Assembly (NCBI GenBank): GCA_049682815.1
Contig: JBAUII010000078.1
Location: 59,504 to 123,503 of the forward strand
DNA: 64,000 bases
Direction of reading: 5' to 3'
From: DASWID01 sp049682815
GTDB taxonomy: Bacteria > Desulfobacterota_D > UBA1144 > Nemesobacterales > CSP1-2
Under the pieces are notes generated by a model, which saw only the letters and a program-made list of their open reading frames with translations, searched no databases and had not been told where the DNA came from. How positions within the stretch are numbered: position 1 is the first letter of the stretch; the number at the start of each line of letters is the position of its first letter. A program made the position numbers and the translations under genes. Shown piece after piece: positions 8,408 to 18,316 of the stretch.

Positions 8408-8594
8408 TTAGAATTGAGAGATCAACTTTCGACCCTCTTTTTTGTTTACTTAATTTACCAAATCGACACCACCATTTAATTGAATGATTATAGAGGAATG
8501 TGGCATAAGTCAAATAAAAGTTTAGAATATTTATATCATTTATCGAATTATTCGATTTGCTCAATTAATTGAAATTAGGTAAATTTTTAAGACG

Positions 8595-8620
8595 ATGCGG
8601 GTATATTACCCGCATTTTTA
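8595..8620 (+). terminator. Hairpin with T-run ahead of rimP (terminator or leader)
   Basis: ATGCGGGTA and TACCCGCAT pair as a perfect 9-bp stem with a 3-base loop, followed by TTTTTA. It is about 35 bases upstream of rimP. Since the gene to its left runs the other way, an attenuator-like leader of the rimP-nusA-infB operon is more likely than an upstream terminator; hairpin leaders before rimP are known in proteobacteria. Attenuation here is inferred. Confidence 0.65.
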
Positions 8621-8653
8621 TTTGAATTTAAAAAGATAGATGTGAGTGGGCCC

Positions 8654-9121
8654 ATGCGTTTTGAGAAACCAGATGTAATTGAAACTATTAAGAATTTGTT
8701 AGACCCGATATTGCAGGAAAAAGGGCTCGAACTAGTCGATATAGAATATGCGGGCGCTGGTCGGGGGGGCGTACTCAGAATTTTCATAGATAAGGAAAAT
8801 GGTATAACAGTTCAAGATTGCGCTGATATTAGTCGTGAGTTTGGTTTTCTCTTAGACGTGCATGATGTAATTCCGTATTCATACACCCTCGAGGTATCGT
8901 CACCCGGACTAAATCGAGCGCTTAAGGATTCAAAGGACTTTATAAGATTTAAAGGGAAGAAGGTAAAGATTAAAACTAAAGAAAATCTATATCAAAGAAG
9001 GGTATTTATTGGCCATTTAATCGATTTTCATGATGATGTTGCATCGATTCAGGTAGAGGGTGAAGTTTATGATATTCCATTTTATGATATCGAGAAAGCC
9101 AATTTAGAATTAGAGCTTTAG
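8654..9121 (+). CDS. rimP: Ribosome maturation factor RimP
   Basis: RimP helps assemble the 30S subunit. The product (about 155 residues) has the typical opening (IETIKNLLDPILQEKGLELVD split around position 10-30), the segment VLRIFIDKENGITVQDCADI and LEVSSPGLNRALKDSKDF, which are family signatures, followed by a C-terminal SH3-like half. I prefer the ATG at 8654 with GTGAG seven bases upstream; the open frame allows a GTG at 8642. It is 11 bp upstream of nusA and heads the operon. Confidence 0.93.
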   Translation: MRFEKPDVIETIKNLLDPILQEKGLELVDIEYAGAGRGGVLRIFIDKENGITVQDCADISREFGFLLDVHDVIPYSYTLEVSSPGLNRALKDSKDFIRFKGKKVKIKTKENLYQRRVFIGHLIDFHDDVASIQVEGEVYDIPFYDIEKANLELEL

Positions 9122-9132
9122 GGGGATAACAT

Positions 9133-10431
9133 ATGGCTACGGAACTAAGCAGAGTTATGGAATCGGTTGGAAAGGACAAAGGGATCGAAAGGGATGAAAT
9201 AGTGAGAGCAGTCGAAGAAGCGGTGCTCTCGGCGGCACAGAGGCTATTTCGCACAGAAGGCAAAGAGAAGGAGCTTGAAGTGCATTTTAACGATGAGGAA
9301 GGAGAGGTAGAGTTATTTGAATTTAAAACCGTAGTAAGAGAAGTCGAAGACCCCGAACTTGAAATTAGTGTCGAAGAAGCAACTGCACTTGATCCAGAGT
9401 CAGAAGTTGGCGACTTAATAGGAGTGAAAATAAATCCGGAGTTTACCAGAATTGCAATTCAGAATGCGAAGCAAAAGATATTACAGAAGTTAAAGGAAGC
9501 AGAAGGAAAGGTTATATATGAAGAATTTATTAACAGAAAAGGCGAACTCGTTAGTGGAATAGTTAGAAGGATTGAGAGAAAAAATGTAATAGTAGATCTC
9601 GGGAGAACAGAAACGATTCTTCCATACGAGCATCAGGTTCCAAAAGAATACTATAAGCCCAAGGAAAGAATAAGGGCGATTCTCTATGACATAAAAGAAA
9701 CAAAGCGTGGCCCTCAACTTATCCTTTCCCGTGCACATCCAAGCTTTGTCCGCAGGCTTTTTGAGGCTGAGGTCCCTGAAATAAGTGAAGGTATTGTCGA
9801 GATAAAGTCAATCTCAAGAGATCCAGGTGGCCGTACAAAGATAGCAGTTTATTCAAATGATGCTGATGTGGATGCTGTCGGAGCATGTGTTGGCATGAGA
9901 GGGTCAAGAGTGCAGAATATCATTCAAGAATTAAGGGGAGAAAAGATTGATATCGTGCCCTGGGCGACAGATCCCGCCAAGTTTGTATGTAATTCTCTTT
10001 CGCCGGCTATTGTCAGCAAGGTCATTATTGATGAAAGCGATAAATCTATGGAAGTAATAGTGGATGATGACCAGCTTTCATTGGCGATAGGGAGAAGGGG
10101 TCAGAATGTCAGACTTGCTTCACAACTTACGCAGTGGAAGATAGATATAAAGACTGAATCGCAGGTTAAAAAGGAACAACAAGAGGTAGTTTCACTCCTC
10201 ATGACATTGCCGAACATTGGAGAAGTAACTGCCAATCTTTTGTATAGCGAGGGATTTCACACTTTAGAAGATATTGCATTCTCCGACCGCGATACGTTGG
10301 TCAAAGTGGCAGGTTTCAAGAGCGACGAGGAAGCCCAGAGAATTCAGACTGCAGCCAGAATTGCTCTCAAGGATAAACTCGACAAGTTGTCTGTTCCCGA
10401 ACATCCATCGGTCGAGCCTGAGGAAAGCTGA
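9133..10431 (+). CDS. nusA: Transcription termination/antitermination factor NusA
   Basis: NusA binds RNA polymerase and nascent RNA and modulates pausing, termination and antitermination. The 432-residue protein has the N-terminal polymerase-binding domain (1-125), an S1 domain (about 130-200), two KH domains (VGACVGMRGSRVQNI and LAIGRRGQNVRLA) and one short C-terminal helix-hairpin-helix module (about 350-415). Its ribosome site AGGGGG precedes an ATG. The ylxR gene usually found between nusA and infB is absent. Confidence 0.97.
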   Translation: MATELSRVMESVGKDKGIERDEIVRAVEEAVLSAAQRLFRTEGKEKELEVHFNDEEGEVELFEFKTVVREVEDPELEISVEEATALDPESEVGDLIGVKINPEFTRIAIQNAKQKILQKLKEAEGKVIYEEFINRKGELVSGIVRRIERKNVIVDLGRTETILPYEHQVPKEYYKPKERIRAILYDIKETKRGPQLILSRAHPSFVRRLFEAEVPEISEGIVEIKSISRDPGGRTKIAVYSNDADVDAVGACVGMRGSRVQNIIQELRGEKIDIVPWATDPAKFVCNSLSPAIVSKVIIDESDKSMEVIVDDDQLSLAIGRRGQNVRLASQLTQWKIDIKTESQVKKEQQEVVSLLMTLPNIGEVTANLLYSEGFHTLEDIAFSDRDTLVKVAGFKSDEEAQRIQTAARIALKDKLDKLSVPEHPSVEPEES

Positions 10432-10518
10432 TTAGGCAAAGATGTCTCGATATCATGGATTTCGCGATTTTAAATTAAATGCTGCAGATCGATTACGGTT
10501 GGTTTATATAAAAGCTCT

Positions 10519-10547
10519 TTGAATAGTATTAGTTTAGTTGGTATCTT
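10519..10547 (+). promoter_or_regulatory. Possible internal promoter for infB
   Basis: TTGAAT (10519-10524), 17 bp and TATCTT (10542-10547) preceded by TGG give a moderate extended -10 promoter in the 170-bp nusA-infB gap. This gap otherwise holds no gene. Confidence 0.4.
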
Positions 10548-10601
10548 ATAAAAATTTTAAGCATAATAAGCAGATGGGTTAAAGAGTAGAGTATAAAGGT
10601 T

Positions 10602-13208
10602 ATGGGAAACTTAAGGGTTTACGAATTTTCAAAAGAATTGGGGTTATCAAATAAAGAGGTTATTGAGATTGCAAATAAACTTGGAATTTCAGTTCGAAGT
10701 CATACGAGTTCTATCTCAGGTGAAGATGCAGAAAAAATAAAGGGAAATCTTAAAACGGCGGATACGCAAGACCAATCATCGCCAGCTGAAGAGGATCAAA
10801 AAACCGATGAAAAGGTGAAGGTCTTCCGTTCAGACAGTGGTGAAGAGGTTGTCGAGAGGAGAAAGGGTAAATCCGTCATTCTAAGGAAAAAGAAAAAGGC
10901 AGAAGAACCTGAGGTCAAAGCCGCTCAAGTAATTGAAGAAGGGGTAGGGAAACCCACAGAAAAAGCACCGGTGGAAACTCAATTAGGAACTACTGAACAG
11001 GTATCTGAGGAAATAAAGGAGATTGAGACTGAAATCATACAAGAACAGCCGCTACTGGAATCAGAAACTGGTAGGGAAATGATTCCAGAAAAGACGGAAG
11101 AACAAGAGCTTCGTATGGAGGAGGCCAAGGAACAAACAAAAAGGTTTGAGGAAGTTAGGGAAAAAGAGGAAGAAGCAACAGTAAAAAAGAAGGGACGTAA
11201 AGTAAAACCTAAAAGAGAAGAAATAATTGATGAAGATACACTTGAAGAGCTCCGCAGAGCGTTTAAAACTAAACTTCCGGGAAGAAAAAGGGAATATCTT
11301 GTTGAAGATCGCAGATCGAGGGTAAGGTCTGTTCAAGGAAGTCTCCAGAGGGAGAAACCCAGTTCAACAATGCGCAAAGATTACGCGAAGGATATTGAAC
11401 CCGGTAAGTACGAAGCCCCGTCCGCAGAAATAATACCTTTTCCAACAAAACCCATTAAGAAAAGTATAAGGTTAGGGGATACCATAATCGTCGGGGAGTT
11501 GGCAAAGAAGATGAGAGTCAAGGCAGGTGAAGTTATAAAAAGGTTGATGGATCTGGGTGCGAAATATACCGTAAACCAATCAATTGATCACGAAACGGCC
11601 GCCATCGTAGCAGAAGAACTCGGTTTCGAAATTACAGTGGATAAATTTGAGGAAGATGAACTTCTATTTGAGCGCGACCAAGAAGTAAAGGGTGAATATG
11701 TTCCACGTCCGCCTATTGTAACAGTTATGGGACATGTGGATCATGGAAAAACAACTCTTCTCGATACCATAAGGAAGACAAACGTTGTAGGAGAGGAAAG
11801 TGGAGGGATAACCCAGCACATTGGAGCTTACTGTGTGAGCGTTGACGAAAGAAAGGTTGTCTTCGTAGATACTCCGGGGCATGAGGCCTTTACGGCGATG
11901 AGGGCTCGAGGTGCTAATGTAACTGATATAGTTATCCTAGTAGTTGCCGCAGATGACGGAGTAATGCCCCAGACGGTCGAGGCCATAAACCACGCAAAAG
12001 CAGCGAGTGTACCGATTATTGTAGCTATCAATAAGGTTGATAAGCCTGAGTCAAATCCGGATATGGTTAAAAGACAGTTATCCGATATTGGTTTGATACC
12101 GGAGGAATGGGGCGGTGACACATTGTTTGCCGGGATCTCCGCAAAAAATAACGTTGGGATCAACGAGCTTTTGGATTTGGTGTTATTACAGGCAGATGTA
12201 ATGGAATTGAAAGCCATTGAGGATAAAAGAGCGAATGGCGCGGTGATAGAAGCCGAACTAAGCAGAGGGAGAGGTCCATTAGCGACGATAATTGTAAACG
12301 AAGGGACGATAAGGGTTGGCGATTATGTCGTTGCAGGTACGGCCTACGGAAGGGTACGAGCCCTTATCGATGATAAAGGAAATAGGAAAGATTCTGCGGG
12401 CCCGTCATTGCCAGTAGAAGTGATGGGTCTTTCGGGAGTTCCCAGTGCCGGGGAAAGATTGTACGTAGTAAAAGATGAAAAGACAGCAAAAGAGTTAGTA
12501 ACACACAGAGAAATGAAAGAAAGACAACGATTCACGGCTTCAAAAAGAAAGCTTTCGCTTGAAGACCTATTCGAATCGATTCAAAAGGAGGAAGTAAAAG
12601 AACTCCTTCTCATAATTAAGGCAGACACACAGGGTTCTGTTGAGGCTATCAAGGATGCAGTATCAAAACTATCTACAGATAAATGTCGTGTGAATATCGT
12701 GCATTCAGGCGTTGGTGCGATAAATGAAACGGATGTAACGCTCGCAGTCGCGTCGAATGCCATAGTCTTAGGCTTCAGTGTGCGTCCGGATGTAAATGCG
12801 TTAGGTTTGGCTGAAAAGGAAGGGGTTTCCATAGAGCTTCACACAATTATTTATGATGCAGTTGATAGAATAAAAAAAGCAATGGAGGGACTCCTAGAAC
12901 CATTAATCAAGGAAAGGATTTCGGCTCATGCTGAAGTTAGAGCTACTTTCAGCATATCAAAGATCGGCACAATTGCGGGTTGTATTGTGACAGACGGAAA
13001 GGTTTCCAGGGGAAATAGAGTGAGGCTGCTGAGGGATGGAGTTTTGATATACGAGGGAAGGATAAGCTCGCTTAAACGATTTAAAGATGATGTAAGAGAA
13101 GTTCAGACTGGTTTTGAGTGCGGGGTCGGGATCGAGAACTTCAATGATATCAAAGTCGGCGATACGCTTGAGTTTTATGATTTAGAAGAGATTAAACAAG
13201 AGCTATAG
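10602..13208 (+). CDS. infB: Translation initiation factor IF-2
   Basis: IF-2 is the GTPase that places initiator tRNA on the ribosome. The 868-residue protein has an N-terminal IF2N module (1-50), a long charged Glu/Lys-rich linker (about 55-280), a second IF2N-like module just before the GTPase domain, and the G motifs GHVDHGKT (377-384), DTPGH (423-427) and NKVD (477-480). Domains II-IV follow and end in EFYDLEEIKQEL. It lies 10 bp upstream of the DUF503 gene in the same operon. Confidence 0.97.
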   Translation: MGNLRVYEFSKELGLSNKEVIEIANKLGISVRSHTSSISGEDAEKIKGNLKTADTQDQSSPAEEDQKTDEKVKVFRSDSGEEVVERRKGKSVILRKKKKAEEPEVKAAQVIEEGVGKPTEKAPVETQLGTTEQVSEEIKEIETEIIQEQPLLESETGREMIPEKTEEQELRMEEAKEQTKRFEEVREKEEEATVKKKGRKVKPKREEIIDEDTLEELRRAFKTKLPGRKREYLVEDRRSRVRSVQGSLQREKPSSTMRKDYAKDIEPGKYEAPSAEIIPFPTKPIKKSIRLGDTIIVGELAKKMRVKAGEVIKRLMDLGAKYTVNQSIDHETAAIVAEELGFEITVDKFEEDELLFERDQEVKGEYVPRPPIVTVMGHVDHGKTTLLDTIRKTNVVGEESGGITQHIGAYCVSVDERKVVFVDTPGHEAFTAMRARGANVTDIVILVVAADDGVMPQTVEAINHAKAASVPIIVAINKVDKPESNPDMVKRQLSDIGLIPEEWGGDTLFAGISAKNNVGINELLDLVLLQADVMELKAIEDKRANGAVIEAELSRGRGPLATIIVNEGTIRVGDYVVAGTAYGRVRALIDDKGNRKDSAGPSLPVEVMGLSGVPSAGERLYVVKDEKTAKELVTHREMKERQRFTASKRKLSLEDLFESIQKEEVKELLLIIKADTQGSVEAIKDAVSKLSTDKCRVNIVHSGVGAINETDVTLAVASNAIVLGFSVRPDVNALGLAEKEGVSIELHTIIYDAVDRIKKAMEGLLEPLIKERISAHAEVRATFSISKIGTIAGCIVTDGKVSRGNRVRLLRDGVLIYEGRISSLKRFKDDVREVQTGFECGVGIENFNDIKVGDTLEFYDLEEIKQEL

Positions 13209-13218
13209 CTCTAAAGAA

Positions 13219-13509
13219 ATGGTTATAGGTGTTCTCAGGATTGAACTCTACTTGGATGGCAATAGATCCCTCAAAGGAAAGAGACAACTTCTCAAAAGTC
13301 TGATCCATAGAACCAAATCGCGATTCTCGAACGTTTCAATCTCCGAGGTAGATTCTCAGGATATGTGGCAGAGGGCCACTATTGGAATCACAATAGTTAG
13401 TAACGAGAAAAACCATGTAAATTCGATTTTGGACCAGGTATCCGGATTTATAGAATCGACTGGGATTGCTCATATGGTAAGTCGAGAATTGGAAATAATT
13501 TTTTTCTAG
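13219..13509 (+). CDS. DUF503 (YlxP-like) family protein
   Basis: The 96-residue product has the DUF503 pattern: MVIGVLRIELYLDGNRSLKGKRQ at the N-terminus, a SEVDSQDMWQRATIGI centre and a C-terminal helix. Proteins of this family sit between infB and rbfA in many bacteria and are thought to have a ribosome- or RNA-related role, but no function is proven. Spacing is 10 bp after infB and 12 bp before rbfA, so it is co-transcribed. Confidence 0.88.
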   Translation: MVIGVLRIELYLDGNRSLKGKRQLLKSLIHRTKSRFSNVSISEVDSQDMWQRATIGITIVSNEKNHVNSILDQVSGFIESTGIAHMVSRELEIIFF

Positions 13510-13521
13510 GAGATCAGTCCG

Positions 13522-13872
13522 ATGTCGGGCAGTAAACGCAGCCTCAGGGTGGGTGATATGATACTCAAAGAGATATCCGAGATGTTAATCAAGGGTAATG
13601 TAAGGGATCCTCGGATTGAGCCTGTTGTTCTCACCGGGATAAAATTAACGGACGACCTCGGATTTGCTAGGGTTTATTTTACGGTTATCGGAGATCAGAT
13701 TGATAAGCAGAATATCATGGAAGGGCTCCAAAGTGCCTCGAGTTACATTAAGAGGGAACTTTCCAGGAGGCTTAGGATTAGAAGGATTCCCGACCTCAAA
13801 TTCGAATTTGACGAGGTTCTTCAAGAGGGTTACAGGATTGATGAACTCTTAAGGAAGACTAAAGGTGAATAA
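13522..13872 (+). CDS. rbfA: Ribosome-binding factor A
   Basis: RbfA is a KH-fold 30S maturation and cold-adaptation factor. The 116-residue protein contains the family segments VGDMILKEISEMLIKGNVRDPR (split over 11-32), LTDDLGFARVYFTV and RRIPDLKFEFDEV. It sits in the standard place after infB and overlaps the next gene by 8 bp. Confidence 0.95.
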   Translation: MSGSKRSLRVGDMILKEISEMLIKGNVRDPRIEPVVLTGIKLTDDLGFARVYFTVIGDQIDKQNIMEGLQSASSYIKRELSRRLRIRRIPDLKFEFDEVLQEGYRIDELLRKTKGE

Positions 13873-14854
13873 TCTAGTCAGAGTGGTAGAGGTTATTCAA
13901 AATTCAAAACGCATTCTTATCGCTTCCCATGAAAGGCCGGACGCTGATGCGATAGGCTCAGTGCTTGCCCTTGGATTAGTCCTCACACGATTTGAGAAAG
14001 AGGTCGTTTGTTATAATAAGGACGGCGTTCCCAAAGTTTTAGAATTTCTCCCGGGTTCAAGATCGGTGATTAAATCGTTGACGAATGTGAGAGGTAGTTT
14101 TGATTGTACCATAGTCCTGGACTGCACCGATGTTTCCAGGGTAGGTAAGGAATTTTTAAATTTCATGAATAAGAAAAATTGTGGAACATCCGTAATCGTA
14201 GACCATCACCAAACTACTCGGGCAACTGCTGATTTATACCTTCTCGACCCGGCTTTCTCATCGACAGGAATGATAGTCCATCTGCTAATAAGGGAGCTTA
14301 AACTGGAGATCAATCCAGACGTTGCTACTAATCTATATACAACAATAGTCGGAGATACAGGTTCATTTAGATACTCAAACACAAGCCCGGAAACTTTCAG
14401 GGTTGCTGCTGAACTGGTTGAACAGGGAGCAAACCCATCCGATATATCTCAAGCCCTATACGAGAGCGAAACTCCTGAAAAACTACGGTTGATAGGCCTA
14501 GCGATCTCGACACTTGAACTCTTAGAAAACGGGCGTATTGCCTCCGTCATACTTAACAAGGAAATGTTCAATCAGACGTGTACTACTGGTGAGGATTCCG
14601 AAGGAATTGTTAATTATCCTCGTAGTGTAAAAGGCGTAGAAGTTGCTGTGTTGTTTAATGAATTGGAGAAGATTAATCATTCCGAATCCTTTTGGAAGGT
14701 TAGTCTGCGATCCAAGGGAGAAGTAGACGTAGCGACAGTCGCAGAGACCTTTTGCGGAGGAGGCCACAAAAGGTCGGCTGGATGTATGCTTAAGGGTTCA
14801 TTGAATGATGTAAAACATCGGATTTATAGTTCTATAACCGAACAATTGACATGA
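13865..14854 (+). CDS. DHH-family phosphoesterase (NrnA-like oligoribonuclease)
   Basis: This 329-residue protein belongs to the DHH/DHHA1 family that includes NrnA, which degrades nanoRNA and hydrolyses pAp and linear dinucleotides. The manganese-site motifs are present: SHERPDADAIGS near residue 20, VLDCTD, VDHHQTT, and a C-terminal DHHA1 motif GGGHKRSAGC. It starts with GTG, overlaps rbfA by 8 bp, and ends overlapping truB as ATGA, so translation is coupled. Exact substrate preference is inferred. Confidence 0.92.
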   Translation: MNNLVRVVEVIQNSKRILIASHERPDADAIGSVLALGLVLTRFEKEVVCYNKDGVPKVLEFLPGSRSVIKSLTNVRGSFDCTIVLDCTDVSRVGKEFLNFMNKKNCGTSVIVDHHQTTRATADLYLLDPAFSSTGMIVHLLIRELKLEINPDVATNLYTTIVGDTGSFRYSNTSPETFRVAAELVEQGANPSDISQALYESETPEKLRLIGLAISTLELLENGRIASVILNKEMFNQTCTTGEDSEGIVNYPRSVKGVEVAVLFNELEKINHSESFWKVSLRSKGEVDVATVAETFCGGGHKRSAGCMLKGSLNDVKHRIYSSITEQLT

Positions 14855-15765
14855 ACGGAATATTGCTTATAGACAAGCCCAAGGGCAAGACGTCACACGT
14901 TATTGTGCGCGATATAAAGAAGATTTTGAAAGCGAGGCGTGCGGGCCACACGGGCACGCTTGACCCATTCGCCACCGGGGTTCTTCCGGTATGTTTGAAT
15001 AATGCAACAAAAGTCATTCCATTTCTAGATGAAACTTATAAAGAGTATGAAGCTACCTTGAAACTCGGTGTAACGACTGACACCATGGATGAGACAGGGG
15101 AGATAACCAATGTGAAGGAGCTAGATGAAATAAGTCTAAACGATATTGAGATTGCTCTCGCCTTTGTTAAAAATGAACCAATGCAGTTACCGCCGATGTA
15201 TTCAGCCCTGAAACAGAGAGGTAGGAGATTATATGAACTGGCGAGAAATGGCATCGAGGCGCAGAGGTCTCTTCGTGCGGTTAAGGTAGCGGAACTAAGA
15301 ATTTTGGACTTTCGGTCCCCGTTACTGAAATTTTTTGTCAAATGTTCTCGAGGTACTTACGTGAGAGTCCTAGCTCAAGACATTGGGAGCAAATTAGGAT
15401 ACGGGGGCCATCTGGTTGATCTTAGAAGATTAAAGAGCGGAAATTTCAAGATTGAAGATACAATTAGGATAGAGGAAATAATGCGTGGAGAGTTAAATCT
15501 CATACCAATAGACAGGGCTCTTTCCCACCTTAAGCAAGTATATGTGACGAAGAATACGTCCATTAGAATCAGAAATGGTGAACAGGTTCGTAAATCTTAT
15601 CTTGATTTGTCGAACATCCCTGAGTTTGAAGCAGGTGAAAGGTTAGCGTTTTATGACAATATTGATCTTATCTCTGTCTCGCAGGCCAGATTTAGTTCTC
15701 ATGATTTCAACAAAATTGAGGATAGGCAGATTATCTTCAGTCATTTGAGGGTTTTTAATTCATAG
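14851..15765 (+). CDS. truB: tRNA pseudouridine(55) synthase TruB
   Basis: TruB makes pseudouridine 55 in the T-loop of tRNAs. The 304-residue protein has the KPKGKTSH opening, the catalytic motif GHTGTLDPFATGVLP with Asp38, and a C-terminal PUA-like RNA-binding region beginning near residue 225. It overlaps the upstream phosphoesterase gene by 4 bp and precedes rpsO by 86 bp. Confidence 0.96.
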   Translation: MNGILLIDKPKGKTSHVIVRDIKKILKARRAGHTGTLDPFATGVLPVCLNNATKVIPFLDETYKEYEATLKLGVTTDTMDETGEITNVKELDEISLNDIEIALAFVKNEPMQLPPMYSALKQRGRRLYELARNGIEAQRSLRAVKVAELRILDFRSPLLKFFVKCSRGTYVRVLAQDIGSKLGYGGHLVDLRRLKSGNFKIEDTIRIEEIMRGELNLIPIDRALSHLKQVYVTKNTSIRIRNGEQVRKSYLDLSNIPEFEAGERLAFYDNIDLISVSQARFSSHDFNKIEDRQIIFSHLRVFNS

Positions 15766-15782
15766 ATTCAATTTGACTATTC

Positions 15783-15788
15783 TATAAT
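15783..15788 (+). promoter_or_regulatory. Possible -10 element upstream of rpsO
   Basis: A perfect TATAAT lies about 64 bases before rpsO in the 86-bp gap. No convincing -35 hexamer is present at 17 bp, so this is tentative. Confidence 0.3.
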
Positions 15789-15851
15789 ATTAGTAAGATT
15801 ATTTGTCAATAATTAACCTTGTTCAGAGAATATGTATTAAGGAGAGCGAAT

Positions 15852-16121
15852 ATGGTGTTAGAGAAAGAGGAAAAATTGAGTTTGATTAATAACTTTGGTT
15901 TACACGACAAAGACGTAGGGTCGTCTGAGGTACAGATTGCTTTATTGACAAGTCGAATAAACGGACTCTCAAGTCACCTGCAATCCGCATCAAAGGACTT
16001 AAGTTCGAGACGGGGGCTGATCGCTCTCGTTGCAAAACGTAGAAAATTGCTCAATTACCTGAAGAAGACGCAACCGGAGAAATACCAGGCTCTAATTGAA
16101 AAGCTCGGATTAAGAAAGTAA
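15852..16121 (+). CDS. rpsO: 30S ribosomal protein S15
   Basis: S15 is a primary 16S rRNA-binding protein and translational autoregulator in several bacteria. I chose the ATG at 15852 because AAGGAG lies seven bases upstream and it gives the canonical 89 residues; the open frame extends 11 codons further. Family signatures are GSSEVQIALLTSRI, LSSRRGLIALVAKRRKLL and the C-terminus LIEKLGLRK. It is followed by pnp after 21 bp, the usual pair. Confidence 0.97.
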   Translation: MVLEKEEKLSLINNFGLHDKDVGSSEVQIALLTSRINGLSSHLQSASKDLSSRRGLIALVAKRRKLLNYLKKTQPEKYQALIEKLGLRK

Positions 16122-16142
16122 GTAACTTCAAGGAGGAACTAG

Positions 16143-18260
16143 TTGAATATTGGTTTTAAGAGTGTTAAAAAGCAGGTTCTGGGAAAGGATTTCGAAATCG
16201 AGGCTGGAAGGCTTGCGAAACAGGCTAATGGAGCTGTTTTAGTTCGCCATGGGGATATCGTGATCCTGGCTACGGTGGTAGCCGAGGAGGACCGGGTCGA
16301 AGGGGAAGATTTTCTACCGTTAACCATAAATTATCAGGAAAAATCTTATGCTGCCGGTAGAATCCCTGGAGGTTATTTTCGAAGGGAAGGAAGGCCGAGT
16401 GAGACCGAGATCCTGATTTCAAGACTAATCGATAGACCGATAAGACCACTTATACCAAAAGAATTCTGTTATGAGACTCAGATGATTGTTACAGTGCTTT
16501 CGGCAGATCCCGAAAATACCCCCGACGTACTGTCTGTCACGGCAGCATCGGCTGCACTCGTAGTGTCGGACGTGCCCTTCGACGGGCCGATTGCTGCGGT
16601 CAGAGTTGGAAGGATAGGGGGCGAGTTTATTTGCAATCCAACAAGATCTGAACTTCAGCAAAGCGATATAGACATCGTAGTCGCGGGTACAAGCAAAGCA
16701 ATTGTGATGGTTGAGGGTGGCGCCGATCAAGTGGCAGAAGCTGAAATAGTTGAAGCACTTATGTTTGCCCATGAGCGCGTAAAAGAATTTATCGAGATTC
16801 AAGAAGAATTCGTAACTGGATTGGATATAAGAAAGAGGGAAGCACCTATATCGGCTGTAACTGAATCGATCAACGAGGGTGTACTATCGCTTGTCAAAAA
16901 TCGGCTGGGCGATTCTTTAGTATCTGCGTCAAAGATTGAAAGGAACGAGAAAATAAAATCTATACTTCGCGAGACGATTGAAGCTTTATCTCCTGACTTT
17001 CCGGGAATGGAAAATGAGATAACGAATGCCTTTGAGAAAGTGTTAAAAGGCATTGTCAGAGAATTTATAGTAAGGGACGAAAAGAGAGTAGATGGCAGAA
17101 GGTATGAAGATATTAGGGATATAAGTGCGGAAATAAATTTTTTGCCCCGTGCACATGGATCGGCCCTATTCACTAGAGGTGAAACTCAAGCCGTAGTCAG
17201 TACTACCTTAGGCACGGCCTATGATGAGCAGAGGATAGATTCGCTGGAAGGCGATTTAACTAAAAGGTTCATGCTCCATTATAACTTTCTTCCTTTTAGC
17301 GTGGGAGAGATTAGTGGAAGGCTAGGACCCGGGAGAAGGGAGATTGGTCATGGAGCCCTCGCCGAAAGGGCTCTTTTGCCGGTTCTTCCGCCAAAGGATA
17401 AATTCCCATACACCATAAGAGTGGTATCCGAGATACTTGAATCAAACGGATCATCGTCTATGGCTACCGTTTGTGGGGCGTCGCTATCGCTCCTCGATGC
17501 AGGTGTCCCCCTCAGCACGCCTGTCAGTGGTATCGCAATGGGATTGATTAAGGAAGGTGACCAATTTGCGATCCTCTCTGACATACTGGGTGATGAAGAT
17601 CATCTAGGAGACATGGATTTTAAGGTAGCGGGAACTAAAGATGGTGTGACCGCACTTCAGATGGACATTAAGGTCACGGGTGTCGCAAAAGAAATTTTAG
17701 TAGATGCGCTGAAGCAGGCCAAAGAAGCGAGACTGTTCGTGTTAAGTAAGATGAATGAAGTGCTCTCCGAGCCAAGAGACCATATATCGGTCTACGCTCC
17801 CAGAATTCTAACATTTCAGATCAATCCAGAAAAGATAAAGGACGTGATCGGCCCCAGTGGTAAAATGATAAAGAAAATAATCGAAATAACTGGTGCTAGC
17901 ATTGATATCGATGATTCGGGGACTGTTAGCGTTTCATCTACAGATCCAGAGGGATGCGAAATTGCGGAAAGGATGATAAAAGAAATTATACAAGAAATTG
18001 AAGTTGGTAAGATATATCTTGGTAGAGTAAAACGTGTTCTTGATTTCGGGGCCATAGTTGAATTGTCACACGGTAAGGACGGATTGGTTCATATTTCGCA
18101 ACTTGCGCCTACAAGGGTTGGCAAGGTTACAGATATTGTTGTAGAGGGTGATGAAATACTTGTGAAATGCATCGGCAAGGATGATGACGGCAGGATAAGA
18201 CTTAGCAGAAAGGAAGCATTGGGAGAAAATATAGAAAACTACAAAGGGACTTTTAATTAA
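16143..18260 (+). CDS. pnp: Polyribonucleotide nucleotidyltransferase (PNPase)
   Basis: PNPase degrades RNA 3' to 5' by phosphorolysis as a trimer, often in a degradosome. The 705-residue protein has two RNase PH-like cores separated by a helical domain, a KH domain with the GPSG loop (DVIGPSGKMIKKI, about residue 565) and a C-terminal S1 domain (LGRVKRVLDFGAIVEL). It starts at TTG with a strong AAGGAGG site. Its context with rpsO matches most bacteria. Confidence 0.97.
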   Translation: MNIGFKSVKKQVLGKDFEIEAGRLAKQANGAVLVRHGDIVILATVVAEEDRVEGEDFLPLTINYQEKSYAAGRIPGGYFRREGRPSETEILISRLIDRPIRPLIPKEFCYETQMIVTVLSADPENTPDVLSVTAASAALVVSDVPFDGPIAAVRVGRIGGEFICNPTRSELQQSDIDIVVAGTSKAIVMVEGGADQVAEAEIVEALMFAHERVKEFIEIQEEFVTGLDIRKREAPISAVTESINEGVLSLVKNRLGDSLVSASKIERNEKIKSILRETIEALSPDFPGMENEITNAFEKVLKGIVREFIVRDEKRVDGRRYEDIRDISAEINFLPRAHGSALFTRGETQAVVSTTLGTAYDEQRIDSLEGDLTKRFMLHYNFLPFSVGEISGRLGPGRREIGHGALAERALLPVLPPKDKFPYTIRVVSEILESNGSSSMATVCGASLSLLDAGVPLSTPVSGIAMGLIKEGDQFAILSDILGDEDHLGDMDFKVAGTKDGVTALQMDIKVTGVAKEILVDALKQAKEARLFVLSKMNEVLSEPRDHISVYAPRILTFQINPEKIKDVIGPSGKMIKKIIEITGASIDIDDSGTVSVSSTDPEGCEIAERMIKEIIQEIEVGKIYLGRVKRVLDFGAIVELSHGKDGLVHISQLAPTRVGKVTDIVVEGDEILVKCIGKDDDGRIRLSRKEALGENIENYKGTFN

Positions 18261-18316
18261 GCAATCACGAATTTAATCTTACGATAAATTAGAAACTAAA
18301 TTGACCTCAAACATCA

